A DNA stretch of 64,000 nucleotides from Nonomuraea corallina (GTDB taxonomy: Bacteria > Actinomycetota > Actinomycetes > Streptosporangiales > Streptosporangiaceae): the NCBI RefSeq assembly GCF_027620315.1, contig NZ_JAPNNL010000018.1, forward strand, positions 1-64,000, in the 5' to 3' direction. Made by a program: the position numbers and the translations under genes. Shown piece by piece: positions 1 through 8,950 of the stretch; the first letter of the stretch is position 1; every line of letters starts with the position of its first letter. The notes beneath the pieces are model-generated. The model was not told where the DNA came from. It made no database searches and worked only from the letters and a program-made list of their open reading frames with translations.

Positions 1-22
1 CGACTTCCTCGCCGACCGCTGA
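1..22 (+). CDS. 3' end of an upstream gene (partial)
   Basis: The first bases read as six sense codons (D-F-L-A-D-R) and a TGA stop at 20-22. This could be the tail of a gene starting outside the window. It is too short to identify and could be chance. Confidence 0.25.
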
Positions 23-130
23 CGGCGGCCACCAGGCCCGGCTCCCGGGTTTTCGCGTGAGCCGCACGCCTGTCGGCCGATATTGACCGCTATGGCCTGT
101 GTGACCGGAATGTCGTTATGATCGGCGGCG

Positions 131-1216
131 ATGAGAAGGGTGGCGGGGAAGCTCGGCGATCACATGCGGGAACGGCGGGGGACGTTCGGGCTGATGGCTC
201 CCTCCATCGCGCAGAGCTCTGTCGGAGCGGGTGTGGCGTGGCTCGTGGCCACTCAGGTGCTCGGCCACGCCCGGCCGTTCTTCGCGCCCATCGCGGTGCT
301 CGTCTGCGTCGGCATCGGACTCGGCCAGCGGCTGCGCCGGGTGGCCGAGCTGGTGGTCGGCGTCAGCCTCGGCGTCGGCGTGGGCGACCTCCTGGTCGCC
401 TGGATCGGCTCGGGGCCGTGGCAGATCACACTGGTCGTGATGCTCGCCATGGTGACCGCGGTGCTGCTGGACAGCGGGGCGCTGTTCGTGTCGCAGGTCG
501 CCTCCTCGGCCGTGCTGGTCGCGGCCGTGCTGCCGGGCGATGACATGGGCGGCCTGGACCGGATGCTGGACGCGCTCGTCGGCGGCGCCGTGGGCCTGGC
601 CGCGGTCGCGCTGATGCCGGCCAGCCCGCTCACCCTCGCCGCCAAGCACGCCTCAGGGGTGCTCGACGCGCTGTCCACCGCGCTGGAACAGGCGGCCGAG
701 GCGATCGAGAAGCGCGACGCCGACCTCGCCGCGGAGGCGCTGGAGGAGGCGCGCGGCACGCAGGCGGCGGTGGCGGAGTTCGAGCAGGCGCTGGAGACCA
801 GCAAGGAGATCATCCTGATCTCGCCGATGCACTGGCACCGGCGGTCCATCCTGGCGCGCTACGAGACCGCGGCCGAACCGGTGGACCACGCGCTCAGGAA
901 CGTCAGGGTGCTGGCCCGCCGCACCCTGGCCGCGCTCGGCGAGCCGCAGCCGCCCCCGGCGTCGCTGGCCGAGTCGATGCGCGAGGTGTCGGAGGCGGCG
1001 CTGCTGCTCCAGCTGGAGCTGGGGGCGGGCCGTGAGCCCGTGCTGGCCCGCCAGGCCCTGCTGGCCGTGGCCACCCGGCAGCGGCCCGACGACGGCGTCG
1101 GCTTCTCCTCCGCGGTGATCGTGGCGCAGCTCCGGTCCATCGTCGTCGACCTGCTGCGCGCCACCGGGGCGGACCAGGAGCAGTCCGAGGGGGCGCTGCC
1201 CCCGGTGGACGGCTGA
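131..1216 (+). CDS. FUSC/aromatic acid exporter family membrane protein
   Basis: A 361-residue protein. The N-terminal ~160 residues carry about five hydrophobic segments typical of the FUSC/ArAE (DUF939-like) group, including a glycine-rich stretch around 60-90. The second half (about 170-355) is soluble, alanine- and glutamate-rich and probably helical, as in the cytoplasmic half of FUSC proteins. Members are proposed to export aromatic or organic acids, but no substrate can be read here. The ATG at 131 has no clear Shine-Dalgarno; ATG 164 is an alternative start. It appears monocistronic. Confidence 0.75.
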   Translation: MRRVAGKLGDHMRERRGTFGLMAPSIAQSSVGAGVAWLVATQVLGHARPFFAPIAVLVCVGIGLGQRLRRVAELVVGVSLGVGVGDLLVAWIGSGPWQITLVVMLAMVTAVLLDSGALFVSQVASSAVLVAAVLPGDDMGGLDRMLDALVGGAVGLAAVALMPASPLTLAAKHASGVLDALSTALEQAAEAIEKRDADLAAEALEEARGTQAAVAEFEQALETSKEIILISPMHWHRRSILARYETAAEPVDHALRNVRVLARRTLAALGEPQPPPASLAESMREVSEAALLLQLELGAGREPVLARQALLAVATRQRPDDGVGFSSAVIVAQLRSIVVDLLRATGADQEQSEGALPPVDG

Positions 1217-1284
1217 CGCCCCGCGGTTTCGCCGGTCCCGGCGGGGTAGGGCGCAGGAACGGCCCCGACCAGGAAGGACGCGTG

Positions 1285-1458
1285 ATGAGCACACCCGACG
1301 AGAACGCCCCGAAGACCGACACCGAGCCGCTGCTGGAGGCGGCGCAGGACGACCAGGAGCCGGTGGAGGAACCCGGCACGGAGCCCAGGACCCAGGCGGG
1401 GCAGGCGATGCGGCGCGCGATGCGGGAGTCGGGCAAGAACCTCGACGACCTGACCTGA
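1285..1458 (+). CDS. Small acidic hypothetical protein
   Basis: A 57-residue reading frame preceded by AGGAAGG at 1271-1277, a good ribosome site for the ATG at 1285 (a GTG lies just before it at 1282). The first 35 residues are rich in Glu, Asp and Pro and look disordered. The last 20 (a QAMRRAMRESGKNLDDLT-like tail) look like an amphipathic helix. No family recognised. A 12-bp hairpin directly follows the stop, which supports a real small transcription unit. Confidence 0.55.
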   Translation: MSTPDENAPKTDTEPLLEAAQDDQEPVEEPGTEPRTQAGQAMRRAMRESGKNLDDLT

Positions 1459-1470
1459 GCCCTGTGCCGC

Positions 1471-1507
1471 CTTGATCAGCGGGTCGACACCATCGCCGCT
1501 GATCAAG
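1471..1507. terminator. Hairpin after the small acidic gene
   Basis: CTTGATCAGCGG (1471-1482) and CCGCTGATCAAG (1496-1507) are perfect 12-bp complements around a 13-nt loop, 13 bp after the preceding stop. There is no U-run, which is common for actinobacterial terminators. Confidence 0.6.
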
Positions 1508-1607
1508 GGGCCTTCATGCCCGGGTCGCGACCCGGCTGCCTCGATCGGGCGCGGCGACGGCCCCCGCTGAGGACGGAGCCGGCGGGACGCCCGGATAAAG
1601 TCGGAGC

Positions 1608-2141
1608 ATGCTCACCATTCCCGACCCGCTCGACCCGGACGACGACGGCGGCGTCTCGCCCGAGGTGAGCGCCGCGCTGGCCGCCTACCAGGCCGGCACG
1701 GCGGGGCCCGAACGCGTGCTCAACGCGCTCGGCGGGAGCCGGCTGCTGGTGCCCGTCGTCGCCCTGCTCACCTCGTCCGAGATGGGCGCGCACGGCGTAC
1801 GGCAGGAGAAGGAGAGCGAGATGGCGCTCCCCAAGCTGGTCGGCAAGGACGGGCGCGAGGCCGTGCTCGCCTTCACCGGCGCCGCGGCGCTGCGGCGGTG
1901 GCGGGCCGACGCCCGTCCCATCCAGGCCACCACGCTCCAGGTGTGCCGCGCCGCCGTGGGCGAGGGAGCCGGGGCCGTGGTGATCGACGTGGCCGGGCCG
2001 GTCCCGTTCGTGATCGAGGGCGAGGTGCTGCGCGCCCTGGCCGCCGTCGAGTCCGGCACCCTCGACGGGCTCACCGTGGCCAGGGTCGAGCCGGTCAGGA
2101 AGCGGAGCTGGTTCCGCAGGAAGGCCGCCCGCGGGCGGTAG
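1608..2141 (+). CDS. SseB-family protein
   Basis: A 177-residue cytoplasmic protein matching the SseB N-terminal domain as found in actinobacteria: an N-terminal helix region with VLNALGGSRLLVPVVA (about 38-55), a KESEMALPKLVGKDGREAVLAFT core (about 68-90) and a strand-rich half with a conserved ALRRW (about 94-98). The basic tail (RKRSWFRRKAARGR) is less typical. Function in actinobacteria is unknown; the enterobacterial SseB name does not imply secretion here. It has its own start after the hairpin at 1471-1507. Confidence 0.75.
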   Translation: MLTIPDPLDPDDDGGVSPEVSAALAAYQAGTAGPERVLNALGGSRLLVPVVALLTSSEMGAHGVRQEKESEMALPKLVGKDGREAVLAFTGAAALRRWRADARPIQATTLQVCRAAVGEGAGAVVIDVAGPVPFVIEGEVLRALAAVESGTLDGLTVARVEPVRKRSWFRRKAARGR

Positions 2142-2269
2142 CAGCCCGTCCCGGCCCACGGCCCGGTCGCGGCCCGACGTTCCCCGTCCCACCGGCGATC
2201 CGGGCGTCCGCCCCGGCCGTTCGCGAACTCCCCGGCGGACGCGCGCCCGTCCCCACTAGAGTGCGGCGC

Positions 2270-3010
2270 GTGCTCGTACACCCAGCGGCGCACGACCTCC
2301 ACTCTGCGGCGCACGGTCCGGTGCCCGCCTCCGCGTCCGGGCCGGAGCCTGGGCCGGGGCTCTGGCTGGTCCTCGGGGTGGCGGCGCTCGTGCTGCTGGG
2401 GCTCGTGGCGGGGTGCTACGTGCGGACGCTGGCCGGCGCGTTCGAGGCTGATCCCGCCGATCCGCGCGCCGAAGGCCGTGCGGCGGTCCGGGCGGCGCTG
2501 CGCACCGTGCCCGTGCCGGCCTGGCCGCCCACCCACGAGCTGATCACCGCCGCCGTGCTGGCGCTCGTGGTGTGGCGGGCCGGCTGGCCGTACGCGTACG
2601 CGGCGGTCGCCGGGACCGCCCTGGCCGTCATCGACCGGCGCACCACCCGGCTGCCCGACGTGCTCACCCTGCCCTCGTACCCCATCCTGGCGGTCACCCT
2701 GCTGCCCACCGGCGAGTTGCCCAGGGCGCTGCTCGGCGGGCTGGCGCTGGCCGCCTGCTACGGGCTGCTCTGGCTGATCAGGCCGGCCGACCTGGGGCTC
2801 GGCGACGTCAAACTGGCCGGTCTGATCGGGATGGCGTGCGCGGCGGCCGGGTGGCAGCCGTGGGCCGTCGCCGCCGTCGGCGGGCAGCTGCTCGGCGCAC
2901 TCTACGCGGTCCTGCTGCTGGTCAGCCGGCGCGGCGGCCGGCGCACCGAGTTCCCGTTCGGCCCGTTCATGCTGCTCGGCGCACTCGCCGCGCTCTGCCT
3001 GCCGCACTGA
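2270..3010 (+). CDS. Prepilin peptidase, A24 family
   Basis: An integral membrane aspartyl protease of about 246 residues. The two catalytic aspartates of the GxGD family are visible: D122 in the [10 protein letters not shown] stretch and D179 in GLGDVKLA. Roughly seven hydrophobic segments follow an N-terminal membrane anchor at about 28-50. The N-terminal Cys-rich methylase domain of classical PilD is absent, as in short A24 enzymes. Start is GTG 2270 or GTG 2261. It lies just upstream of aroC, with no pilin or secretion gene in view, so its substrate must be encoded elsewhere. Confidence 0.85.
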   Translation: MLVHPAAHDLHSAAHGPVPASASGPEPGPGLWLVLGVAALVLLGLVAGCYVRTLAGAFEADPADPRAEGRAAVRAALRTVPVPAWPPTHELITAAVLALVVWRAGWPYAYAAVAGTALAVIDRRTTRLPDVLTLPSYPILAVTLLPTGELPRALLGGLALAACYGLLWLIRPADLGLGDVKLAGLIGMACAAAGWQPWAVAAVGGQLLGALYAVLLLVSRRGGRRTEFPFGPFMLLGALAALCLPH

Positions 3011-3065
3011 AGGCCGCCTCACTGAAGGCCGCCTCACTGAACGCCCCCTCGCTGAACGCTCCCTT
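3006..3065 (+). repeat. 15-bp tandem repeat, four copies
   Basis: Units ACTGAAGGCCGCCTC (3006-3020 and 3021-3035), ACTGAACGCCCCCTC (3036-3050) and GCTGAACGCTCCCTT (3051-3065). The first unit includes the prepilin peptidase stop codon. Every unit contains TGA in the same frame, so the repeat repeats the stop. Confidence 0.85.
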
Positions 3066-3129
3066 CGGCGGCGTCTCGGCTGGTGAACGCGCGGACGGCG
3101 CACCCGGTCGCGCATGGAAGACTTGGACC

Positions 3130-4311
3130 ATGTTGCGTTGGTTGACCGCTGGAGAGTCCCACGGCCCTGAGCTCGTCGCCATCCTGGAGGGCCTGCCCGC
3201 CGGCGTCGAGGTGACCACGGCCGCCATCGACGAGGCGCTGCGCCGCCGCCGTCTCGGCTACGGCCGCGGCGCCCGGATGAAGTTCGAGCAGGACGAGGTG
3301 ACGATCGTCGGCGGCGTCCGCCACGGCCGCACCATCGGCAGCCCGGTCGCCGTCCGCATCGGCAACACCGAGTGGCCCAAGTGGGAGAAGGTCATGGCGG
3401 CCGACCCGGTCGACCCGGCCGAGCTGGAGGGCCTGGCCCGCAACGCCCCGCGCTCCCGGCCCCGCCCCGGCCACGCCGACCTGGCCGGCATGCAGAAGTA
3501 CGGCTTCGACGACGCCCGCCCGGTGCTCGACCGGGCCAGCGCCCGCGAGACCGCCGCCCGCGTCGCGCTCGGCGAGGTCGCCAGGCGCTTCCTCAAGCAG
3601 GCGCTCGGCGTCGACATCCTCAGCCACGTCACCTCGATCGGCGGCGTCGAGAGCCCCGCGCAGACCCTTCCCGGCCCGGGCGAGCTGGCCCGCATCGACG
3701 CCGACCCGGTCCGCTGCGCCGACCCCGAAGGCAGCGCCGCCATCGTCGAGCGCATCGACCGGGCCCACAAGGAAGGCGACACCCTCGGTGGGGTCGTCGA
3801 GGTGCTCGCCTACCACCTGCCGCCCGGTCTCGGCAGCTACACCCACTGGGACCGCCGGCTCGACTCCCGCCTCGCGGCCGCCCTCATGGGCATCCAGGCG
3901 ATCAAGGGCGTGGCGGTCGGCGACGGGTTCGAGACCGCCCGCAGGCCCGGCTCGCAGGCCCACGACGAGATCGCCTACACCGCCGAGGACGGCGTGCGGC
4001 GCCTCACCAACCGCGCGGGCGGTGTCGAGGGCGGCATGACCAACGGCGAGATCCTGCGCGTCAGCGCCGCCATGAAGCCCATCTCGACCGTCCCCAGGGC
4101 GCTGGCGACCATCGACGTCAAGACCGGCGAGGAGGCCAAGGCCCACCACGAGCGCTCCGACGTGTGCGCCGTGCCCGCGGCCGGCGTCGTCGCCGAGGCG
4201 ATGGTCGCGCTGGTGCTGGCCGACGCGGCGGTGGAGAAGTTCGGCGGCGACTCCGTCGAGGAGGTCGCGCGCAACCTGTCCGGCTACCTCTCATCCATGG
4301 TGATCAAATGA
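3130..4311 (+). CDS. aroC: Chorismate synthase
   Basis: 393 residues, normal for AroC. It converts 5-enolpyruvylshikimate 3-phosphate to chorismate, the last shikimate-pathway step, using reduced FMN. Family signatures are present: LTAGESHG near the N-terminus, a basic [13 protein letters not shown] stretch, [11 protein letters not shown] around 137-147 and a C-terminal GGMTNGE region. ATG 3130 starts the family's expected N-terminus; longer upstream frames only read through the prepilin peptidase region. The stop overlaps the aroK start (ATGA at 4308-4311), so translation is coupled. Confidence 0.97.
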   Translation: MLRWLTAGESHGPELVAILEGLPAGVEVTTAAIDEALRRRRLGYGRGARMKFEQDEVTIVGGVRHGRTIGSPVAVRIGNTEWPKWEKVMAADPVDPAELEGLARNAPRSRPRPGHADLAGMQKYGFDDARPVLDRASARETAARVALGEVARRFLKQALGVDILSHVTSIGGVESPAQTLPGPGELARIDADPVRCADPEGSAAIVERIDRAHKEGDTLGGVVEVLAYHLPPGLGSYTHWDRRLDSRLAAALMGIQAIKGVAVGDGFETARRPGSQAHDEIAYTAEDGVRRLTNRAGGVEGGMTNGEILRVSAAMKPISTVPRALATIDVKTGEEAKAHHERSDVCAVPAAGVVAEAMVALVLADAAVEKFGGDSVEEVARNLSGYLSSMVIK

Positions 4312-4808
4312 TCAAGGCCGTGCTGATCGGCCCGCCCGGGTCCGGCAAGACCACCGTCGGCCGCCTGCTCGCCGAGCGTCTCGGCGTCACCTTCCGTGAC
4401 ACCGACGCCGACGTGGAGGCCGCCGCGGGCAAGCCCGTCAGCGACATCTTCATCGAGGACGGCGAGGAACGCTTCCGCGAGCTGGAGCTGGCGGCCGTGC
4501 GCCGGGCGCTGGACGAGCACGACGGCGTGCTGTCCCTCGGCGGCGGCGCCGTGCTGCGCGAGGAGACCCAGGCCCTGCTCGACGGCCGCCCCGTCGTCTA
4601 CCTCCAGGTCGGACTCGCCGACGCGGTCCAGCGGGTCGGCCTCGGCTCCGCCCGGCCGCTGCTGGTGCTCAACCCGCGCAGCCGGCTGAAGAAGCTCATG
4701 GAGGAGCGGCGGCCCATCTACGAGCGGCTGGCCGTGCTCACCGTGGCCACCGACAAGCGCGAGCCGGCCGAGCTCGCCGACGAGATCGTGGAAGGGCTGA
4801 GCCGATGA
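4308..4808 (+). CDS. aroK: Shikimate kinase
   Basis: 166 residues. It phosphorylates shikimate at the 3-OH with ATP. Walker A GPPGSGKT lies at residues 8-15, the shikimate-binding DTDADVE at about 31-37, and a GGGAV motif at about 80. It lies between aroC and aroB with 4-nt ATGA overlaps on both sides, the usual actinobacterial aroCKB order, and should be made stoichiometrically with them. Confidence 0.97.
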   Translation: MIKAVLIGPPGSGKTTVGRLLAERLGVTFRDTDADVEAAAGKPVSDIFIEDGEERFRELELAAVRRALDEHDGVLSLGGGAVLREETQALLDGRPVVYLQVGLADAVQRVGLGSARPLLVLNPRSRLKKLMEERRPIYERLAVLTVATDKREPAELADEIVEGLSR

Positions 4809-5881
4809 GCGAGGCGACGCGCATCACCGTGCGCGGCGAGAGCCCGTACGACGTCGTGGTCGGCACCGGCGTCCACGGCGAGCTGCCCGGCCTGCTCAGG
4901 CCCGGCGTCGCCACCGTCGCCGTGATCCACCCGCAGGGCCTGCCCGAGCTGGCCCGTCCCGTCACCGCCGCGCTGTCCGAGGCCGGTCTCGACGTGGTGG
5001 CGCTGCCCGTGCCCGACGGGGAGGCGTGCAAGACCGCCGACGTGGCCGCCGGGCTCTGGTCGGCGTTCGGCCGCCACGGCATGACCCGCTCCGACGCGGT
5101 GGTCGGCGTCGGCGGCGGGGCCACCACCGACCTGGCCGGGTTCGTCGCCGCCACCTGGCTGCGCGGCGTCCAGGTGGTGCTGGTGCCCACGACCCTGCTC
5201 GCCATGGTCGACGCGGCCGTCGGCGGCAAGAACGGCATCGACACCCCCGAGGGCAAGAACCTCGTTGGCACCTTCCTGCCCCCGGCCGGGGTGCTGTGCG
5301 AGCTGTCGGTGCTCGACGGCATGCCCCGCGCCGACTACGTGGCCGGCCTGGCCGAGATCATCAAGGGCGGGTTCATCGCCGACCCCGTCATCCTCGACCT
5401 CATCGAGGCCGACCCGCAGGCCGCCACCCGTCCCGGCGGGCCCCACACCCGCGAGCTGATCGAGCGCAAGATCCGCGTCAAGGCCGACGTGGTCGGCGCC
5501 GACCTGCGCGAGGCCGGGCTGCGCGAGATCCTCAACTACGGCCACACGCTCGCCCACGCCATCGAGCGCGCCGAGCACTACCGGATGCGCCACGGCGAGG
5601 CCGTCGCCATCGGCATGACGTACGCGGCGGAGCTGTCCAGGCTCGACGGCCGGGCGGACCTCGTCGAGCGCACCCGCGCCATCCTCACCTCGGTCGGCCT
5701 GCCCACCGCCTACCACGCCGACGCCTGGCCCCGGCTGCGCGACCACATGCGCCTGGACAAGAAGAACCGCGGCGCCAGGCAGCGCTTCGTCGTCCTCGAC
5801 GACCTGGCCGTCCCCGCCCGGCTCGAAGGCCCGCCCGAGGAGCTCCTGGAGCGCGCGTACGAGGTCATAGCCCGGTCATGA
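4805..5881 (+). CDS. aroB: 3-Dehydroquinate synthase
   Basis: 358 residues. It cyclises DAHP to 3-dehydroquinate with NAD+ and a divalent metal. The nucleotide-binding GVGGGATTDLAGFVAATW lies at about 98-115, followed by PTTLLAMVDAAVGGKNGID and the metal-ligand region NYGHTLAHAIE. The ATG overlaps the aroK stop. No aroQ or efp follows as in many actinobacteria; the next gene is an unrelated SGNH hydrolase. Confidence 0.97.
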   Translation: MSEATRITVRGESPYDVVVGTGVHGELPGLLRPGVATVAVIHPQGLPELARPVTAALSEAGLDVVALPVPDGEACKTADVAAGLWSAFGRHGMTRSDAVVGVGGGATTDLAGFVAATWLRGVQVVLVPTTLLAMVDAAVGGKNGIDTPEGKNLVGTFLPPAGVLCELSVLDGMPRADYVAGLAEIIKGGFIADPVILDLIEADPQAATRPGGPHTRELIERKIRVKADVVGADLREAGLREILNYGHTLAHAIERAEHYRMRHGEAVAIGMTYAAELSRLDGRADLVERTRAILTSVGLPTAYHADAWPRLRDHMRLDKKNRGARQRFVVLDDLAVPARLEGPPEELLERAYEVIARS

Positions 5882-5984
5882 AACGGACGCCCGCCGGGAT
5901 GGCGGCGGGCGCTACGGCGCGGGGGCCGCTACAGTCGTGGGTCCCCACGCCGCAGCACGAGAACGCGGAGATGAACGTCAGGTC

Positions 5985-6743
5985 ATGAGGCACTACGGCT
6001 CCTTCGTCGCCCTCGGTGACAGCTTCACCGAAGGACTGAACGACCCCGGCAGCGACGGCCGGTTCCGCGGCTGGGCGGATCGCGTCGCCGAACGGCTCGC
6101 CCTGGACGATCCGTCCTTCCGCTACGCCAATCTCGCGGTGCGCGGCAAGCTGCTCGACCAGATCGTGGCCGACCAGGTCCCCCTGGCGGTCGAGATGTCC
6201 CCCGACCTGGTCAGCCTCTGCGCCGGTGGCAACGATCTGCTGCGCCCCGGCAGCGACCCCGACGTCATGGCCAAGACGCTCGCCGGCGCCGTCCGCGCCC
6301 TGCGCGCCACCGGCGCCGACGTGCTGCTGTTCACCGGGGTCGACCCGCGTGACACGCCGCTGATGCGCCGCCTGCGCGGCCGGTTCGCCGTCTACTACCT
6401 GCACATCCGCTCGATCGCCGACCTCTACGGGTGCCGGCTGGTCGACCAGTGGTCCATGCAGGGGCTGCGTGACTGGCGCGCCTGGAGCGAGGACCGCCTC
6501 CACATGAACGCCGACGGTCACCGGCTGGTGGCGGCGCGCGTCCTGGACGTCCTCGGGGTGCCGTTCGACGACTGGCACAAGGTGTGGCCGGAGCGGGCGG
6601 TCGACCCCCGCGCGCGCCGCCGCGAGGACGCGCAGTGGATCCGCGAGCACCTCGTCCCGTGGATGTCGCGCCGCCTGCGCGGCGTCTCCTCCGGCGACGG
6701 GGTGGCTCCCAAGCGTCCGGAGCTGTCTCACTGGATGGCGTAG
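5985..6743 (+). CDS. SGNH/GDSL-family hydrolase
   Basis: A 252-residue cytoplasmic esterase/lipase-like protein. Block I FVALGDSFTEG (catalytic Ser in GDS, about residue 11), the oxyanion Gly in the N-L-A-V-R-G block, Asn in GGNDLL (about 77-82) and a C-terminal DRLHMNADGH supplying Asp and His are all present, so all four SGNH residues are visible. No signal peptide. Start chosen as ATG 5985, because the family N-terminus begins just before GDSF; the 104 bp after aroB appear non-coding. Confidence 0.88.
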   Translation: MRHYGSFVALGDSFTEGLNDPGSDGRFRGWADRVAERLALDDPSFRYANLAVRGKLLDQIVADQVPLAVEMSPDLVSLCAGGNDLLRPGSDPDVMAKTLAGAVRALRATGADVLLFTGVDPRDTPLMRRLRGRFAVYYLHIRSIADLYGCRLVDQWSMQGLRDWRAWSEDRLHMNADGHRLVAARVLDVLGVPFDDWHKVWPERAVDPRARRREDAQWIREHLVPWMSRRLRGVSSGDGVAPKRPELSHWMA

Positions 6744-6759
6744 GAAGCCCCTCGCCGGT

Positions 6760-8811
6760 TCACTCCGCCAGGCGGCGCAGGGCGGCGCGGGGCACGGCCG
6801 GGTCCGTCGTACGCCAGAACGGCGGCAGCGAGCCCAGCAGGAATCCGCTGTAGCGGGCCGTGGCCAGGCGCGGGTCGAGCACGGCGATGACGCCCTTGTC
6901 GTGCTGGGAGCGCAGCAGGCGCCCCGTGCCCTGGGCGAGCAGCAGCGCCGCGTGCGTGGCCGCGACGGTCATGAACCCGTTGCCGCCCTTGGCCGCGACG
7001 TGCCGCTGGCGGGCGGAGGTGAGCGGGTCGTCGGGGCGGGGGAACGGCACCCGGTCGATGATGACCAGGCGCAGCGACGGCCCCGGCACGTCGACGCCCT
7101 GCCACAGCGACAGCGTGCCGAACAGGCAGGTCGGCTCGTCCTCGGCGAACTGCTTGACGAGCAGCATCGTCGAGTCGTCGCCCTGGCACAGCAGCGGCAC
7201 GTCGAGGCGGTCGCGCAGGGCCTCGGTGGCGGCCTTGGCGGCGCGCATGGAGGAGAACAGGCCGAGCGTGCGCCCGCCGGCCGCCTCGATCAGCTCCGCG
7301 ATCTCGTCGAGGTACGCCTGGGGCAGGCCGTCGCGGCCCGGCTGGGGCAGGTGTTTGGCGACGTACAGGATGCCCGCGCGGGGGTGGTCGAACGGGGAGC
7401 CGACGTCGATGCCCTGCCAGCCCTTGTCGCCGAGCCCCCATTGGCGGGCCATGCCGTCGAAGCTGCCGCCGAGCGCGAGCGTGGCGGAGGTGAGCACGAC
7501 GGTGCGCTCGCCGAAGAGCTTGTCGCGGAGCATGCCGCCGACGTTGAGCGGGGCGACGCGCAGCACGGGCGGCCGGCGGTCGGTGGCGCCGTCGAGCCAC
7601 ACGACCTCGGCGCGGTCGGCCTCGCCGGCGTGCCCGTAGGCCTCCAGCATGCGCACGGCCGTGTCGTGCACCTCGTCGAGCGCGGTGAACGCGGCCTTGC
7701 GCTGGCCCGCCTTGTCGGGGTCGTCCTTGTCGCCGCCGCGCGGCCCGAGCGCGGTCAGGCAACGGGCGGCGCTGTCGCGGACCAGCGCGAGCGTCAGCCC
7801 GAGCACCTCGGGCAGCTCGTCGACCCGGCCCGGCGGGGCGGCGGCCAGCAGCGCCTTGAGGTCCTCGCTCGCCTCCATGAGCTGGTCGGCGATCGGCTGG
7901 TCGATGAGCCTGCCGACCCGGCGCACCGCCAGCGCGACGGAGGTCTCCGACAGCTCGCCGGTGACCACCGAGGTGACCCGGTCGACCAGCTCGTGGGCCT
8001 CGTCGACGACGACCAGCTCGTGCTCGGGCAGCACCGGCAGCTCGCCCATGGCGTCGATGGCGAGCAGCGCGTGGTTGGTGACGACCACGTCGACCTCGCC
8101 CGCCCGCGCCCTGGCCAGCTCGGCGAAGCACTCGGCGCCGCTGGGGCACCGGCTCGCCCCCAGGCACTCCTGGGCGCTGACGGAGAACTGCCGCCAGGCC
8201 TGCTCGTTGACGCCGGGCACCAGCTCGTCGCGGTCGCCGGTCTCGGTCTCCTCGGCCCACTCCTGGATGCGCTGCACCATCCGGCCGGTGGCGCTCACGT
8301 CGCGGGCGTCGAACAGCTGGTCCTGCTCGTCATCCTCCGGCCAGGCCGCGGTCAGCTTGTAGCGGCACAGGTAGTTGCGGCGGCCCTTGAGTATGGCGAA
8401 CGTCGGCTCGTGCGGCAGCTCCTGGGCCAGGGCCTCGGCCAGCCGGGGCAGGTCGCGGTCGACGAGCTGGCGCTGCAGCGCGATCGTGGCCGTCGAGACG
8501 ACCACGGGCCGGTCGGTCTCCATCGCGTGGCGGATCGACGGCACCAGGTAGGCCAGGGACTTGCCGGTGCCGGTGCCGGCCTGGACGGCCAGGTGGTCGC
8601 CGTCGTCGATGGCCTGCTGGACCGCCTTGACCATCGTGATCTGGCCCTGCCGCTCGCTGCCTCCGAGAGCGTTGACCGCGACGCTGAGCAGGGAATCGGC
8701 TGGCGGAAGATGGGAGTCCGGCACGGCAGTCAACGGTACCCGCATTCCAGGGTCCGCCGCGCCGGACGCGGCGTGATCGGCCATGCGCATCCCGGCGTTC
8801 GGAGACCTCAT
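6760..8811 (-). CDS. dinG: DinG/XPD-like ATP-dependent DNA helicase
   Basis: About 683 residues, superfamily 2. Motif I is AGTGTGKSLAYL, the DEAH box is VVVDEAHELVDR, and motif VI is QGTGRLLRS...GVIAVLDPR. Four cysteines between motif I and DEAH (CRYKLTA, then CLGASRCPSGAECF) form the iron-sulfur-cluster domain of the DinG/YoaA/XPD group. Its likely role is unwinding forked or R-loop DNA. Start is uncertain: ATGs at 8811, 8790 and 8784 are all in frame and none has a clear ribosome site. I see no LexA box upstream. The symbol is by family resemblance. Confidence 0.9.
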   Translation of the reverse strand: MRSPNAGMRMADHAASGAADPGMRVPLTAVPDSHLPPADSLLSVAVNALGGSERQGQITMVKAVQQAIDDGDHLAVQAGTGTGKSLAYLVPSIRHAMETDRPVVVSTATIALQRQLVDRDLPRLAEALAQELPHEPTFAILKGRRNYLCRYKLTAAWPEDDEQDQLFDARDVSATGRMVQRIQEWAEETETGDRDELVPGVNEQAWRQFSVSAQECLGASRCPSGAECFAELARARAGEVDVVVTNHALLAIDAMGELPVLPEHELVVVDEAHELVDRVTSVVTGELSETSVALAVRRVGRLIDQPIADQLMEASEDLKALLAAAPPGRVDELPEVLGLTLALVRDSAARCLTALGPRGGDKDDPDKAGQRKAAFTALDEVHDTAVRMLEAYGHAGEADRAEVVWLDGATDRRPPVLRVAPLNVGGMLRDKLFGERTVVLTSATLALGGSFDGMARQWGLGDKGWQGIDVGSPFDHPRAGILYVAKHLPQPGRDGLPQAYLDEIAELIEAAGGRTLGLFSSMRAAKAATEALRDRLDVPLLCQGDDSTMLLVKQFAEDEPTCLFGTLSLWQGVDVPGPSLRLVIIDRVPFPRPDDPLTSARQRHVAAKGGNGFMTVAATHAALLLAQGTGRLLRSQHDKGVIAVLDPRLATARYSGFLLGSLPPFWRTTDPAVPRAALRRLAE

Positions 8812-8842
8812 CGCCGTGTCCCGTGGCACACTGGCCGTGGAA

Positions 8843-8884
8843 CTCCACCTGGGAACCGCGGGAACCAAGGGACTCCAGGTGGAG
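8843..8884. promoter_or_regulatory. 10-bp inverted repeat in the dinG / Tyr-rich gene divergent region
   Basis: CTCCACCTGG (8843-8852) is a perfect complement of CCAGGTGGAG (8875-8884). The 22-bp spacer starts with a direct repeat, GGAACC at 8853-8858 and again at 8861-8866. It could be a bidirectional operator or an mRNA hairpin. Confidence 0.45.
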
Positions 8885-8950
8885 AGGGGAAGTCCGGTTT
8901 AGTAGGGTTTTCCGGGGTTGAGTGGACGGATAAAGGCTGGTACTAGCAGT

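Noticed and set aside
6901-8946. Long plus-strand open frame opposite dinG
   Set aside because: It is antisense to a clear DinG-like helicase, and its His/Gly/Val/Leu-rich composition is the mirror of high-GC codons.
8812-8950. LexA/SOS box for dinG
   Set aside because: No TCGAAC-N4-GTTCGA-like site; only the unrelated 10-bp repeat is present.
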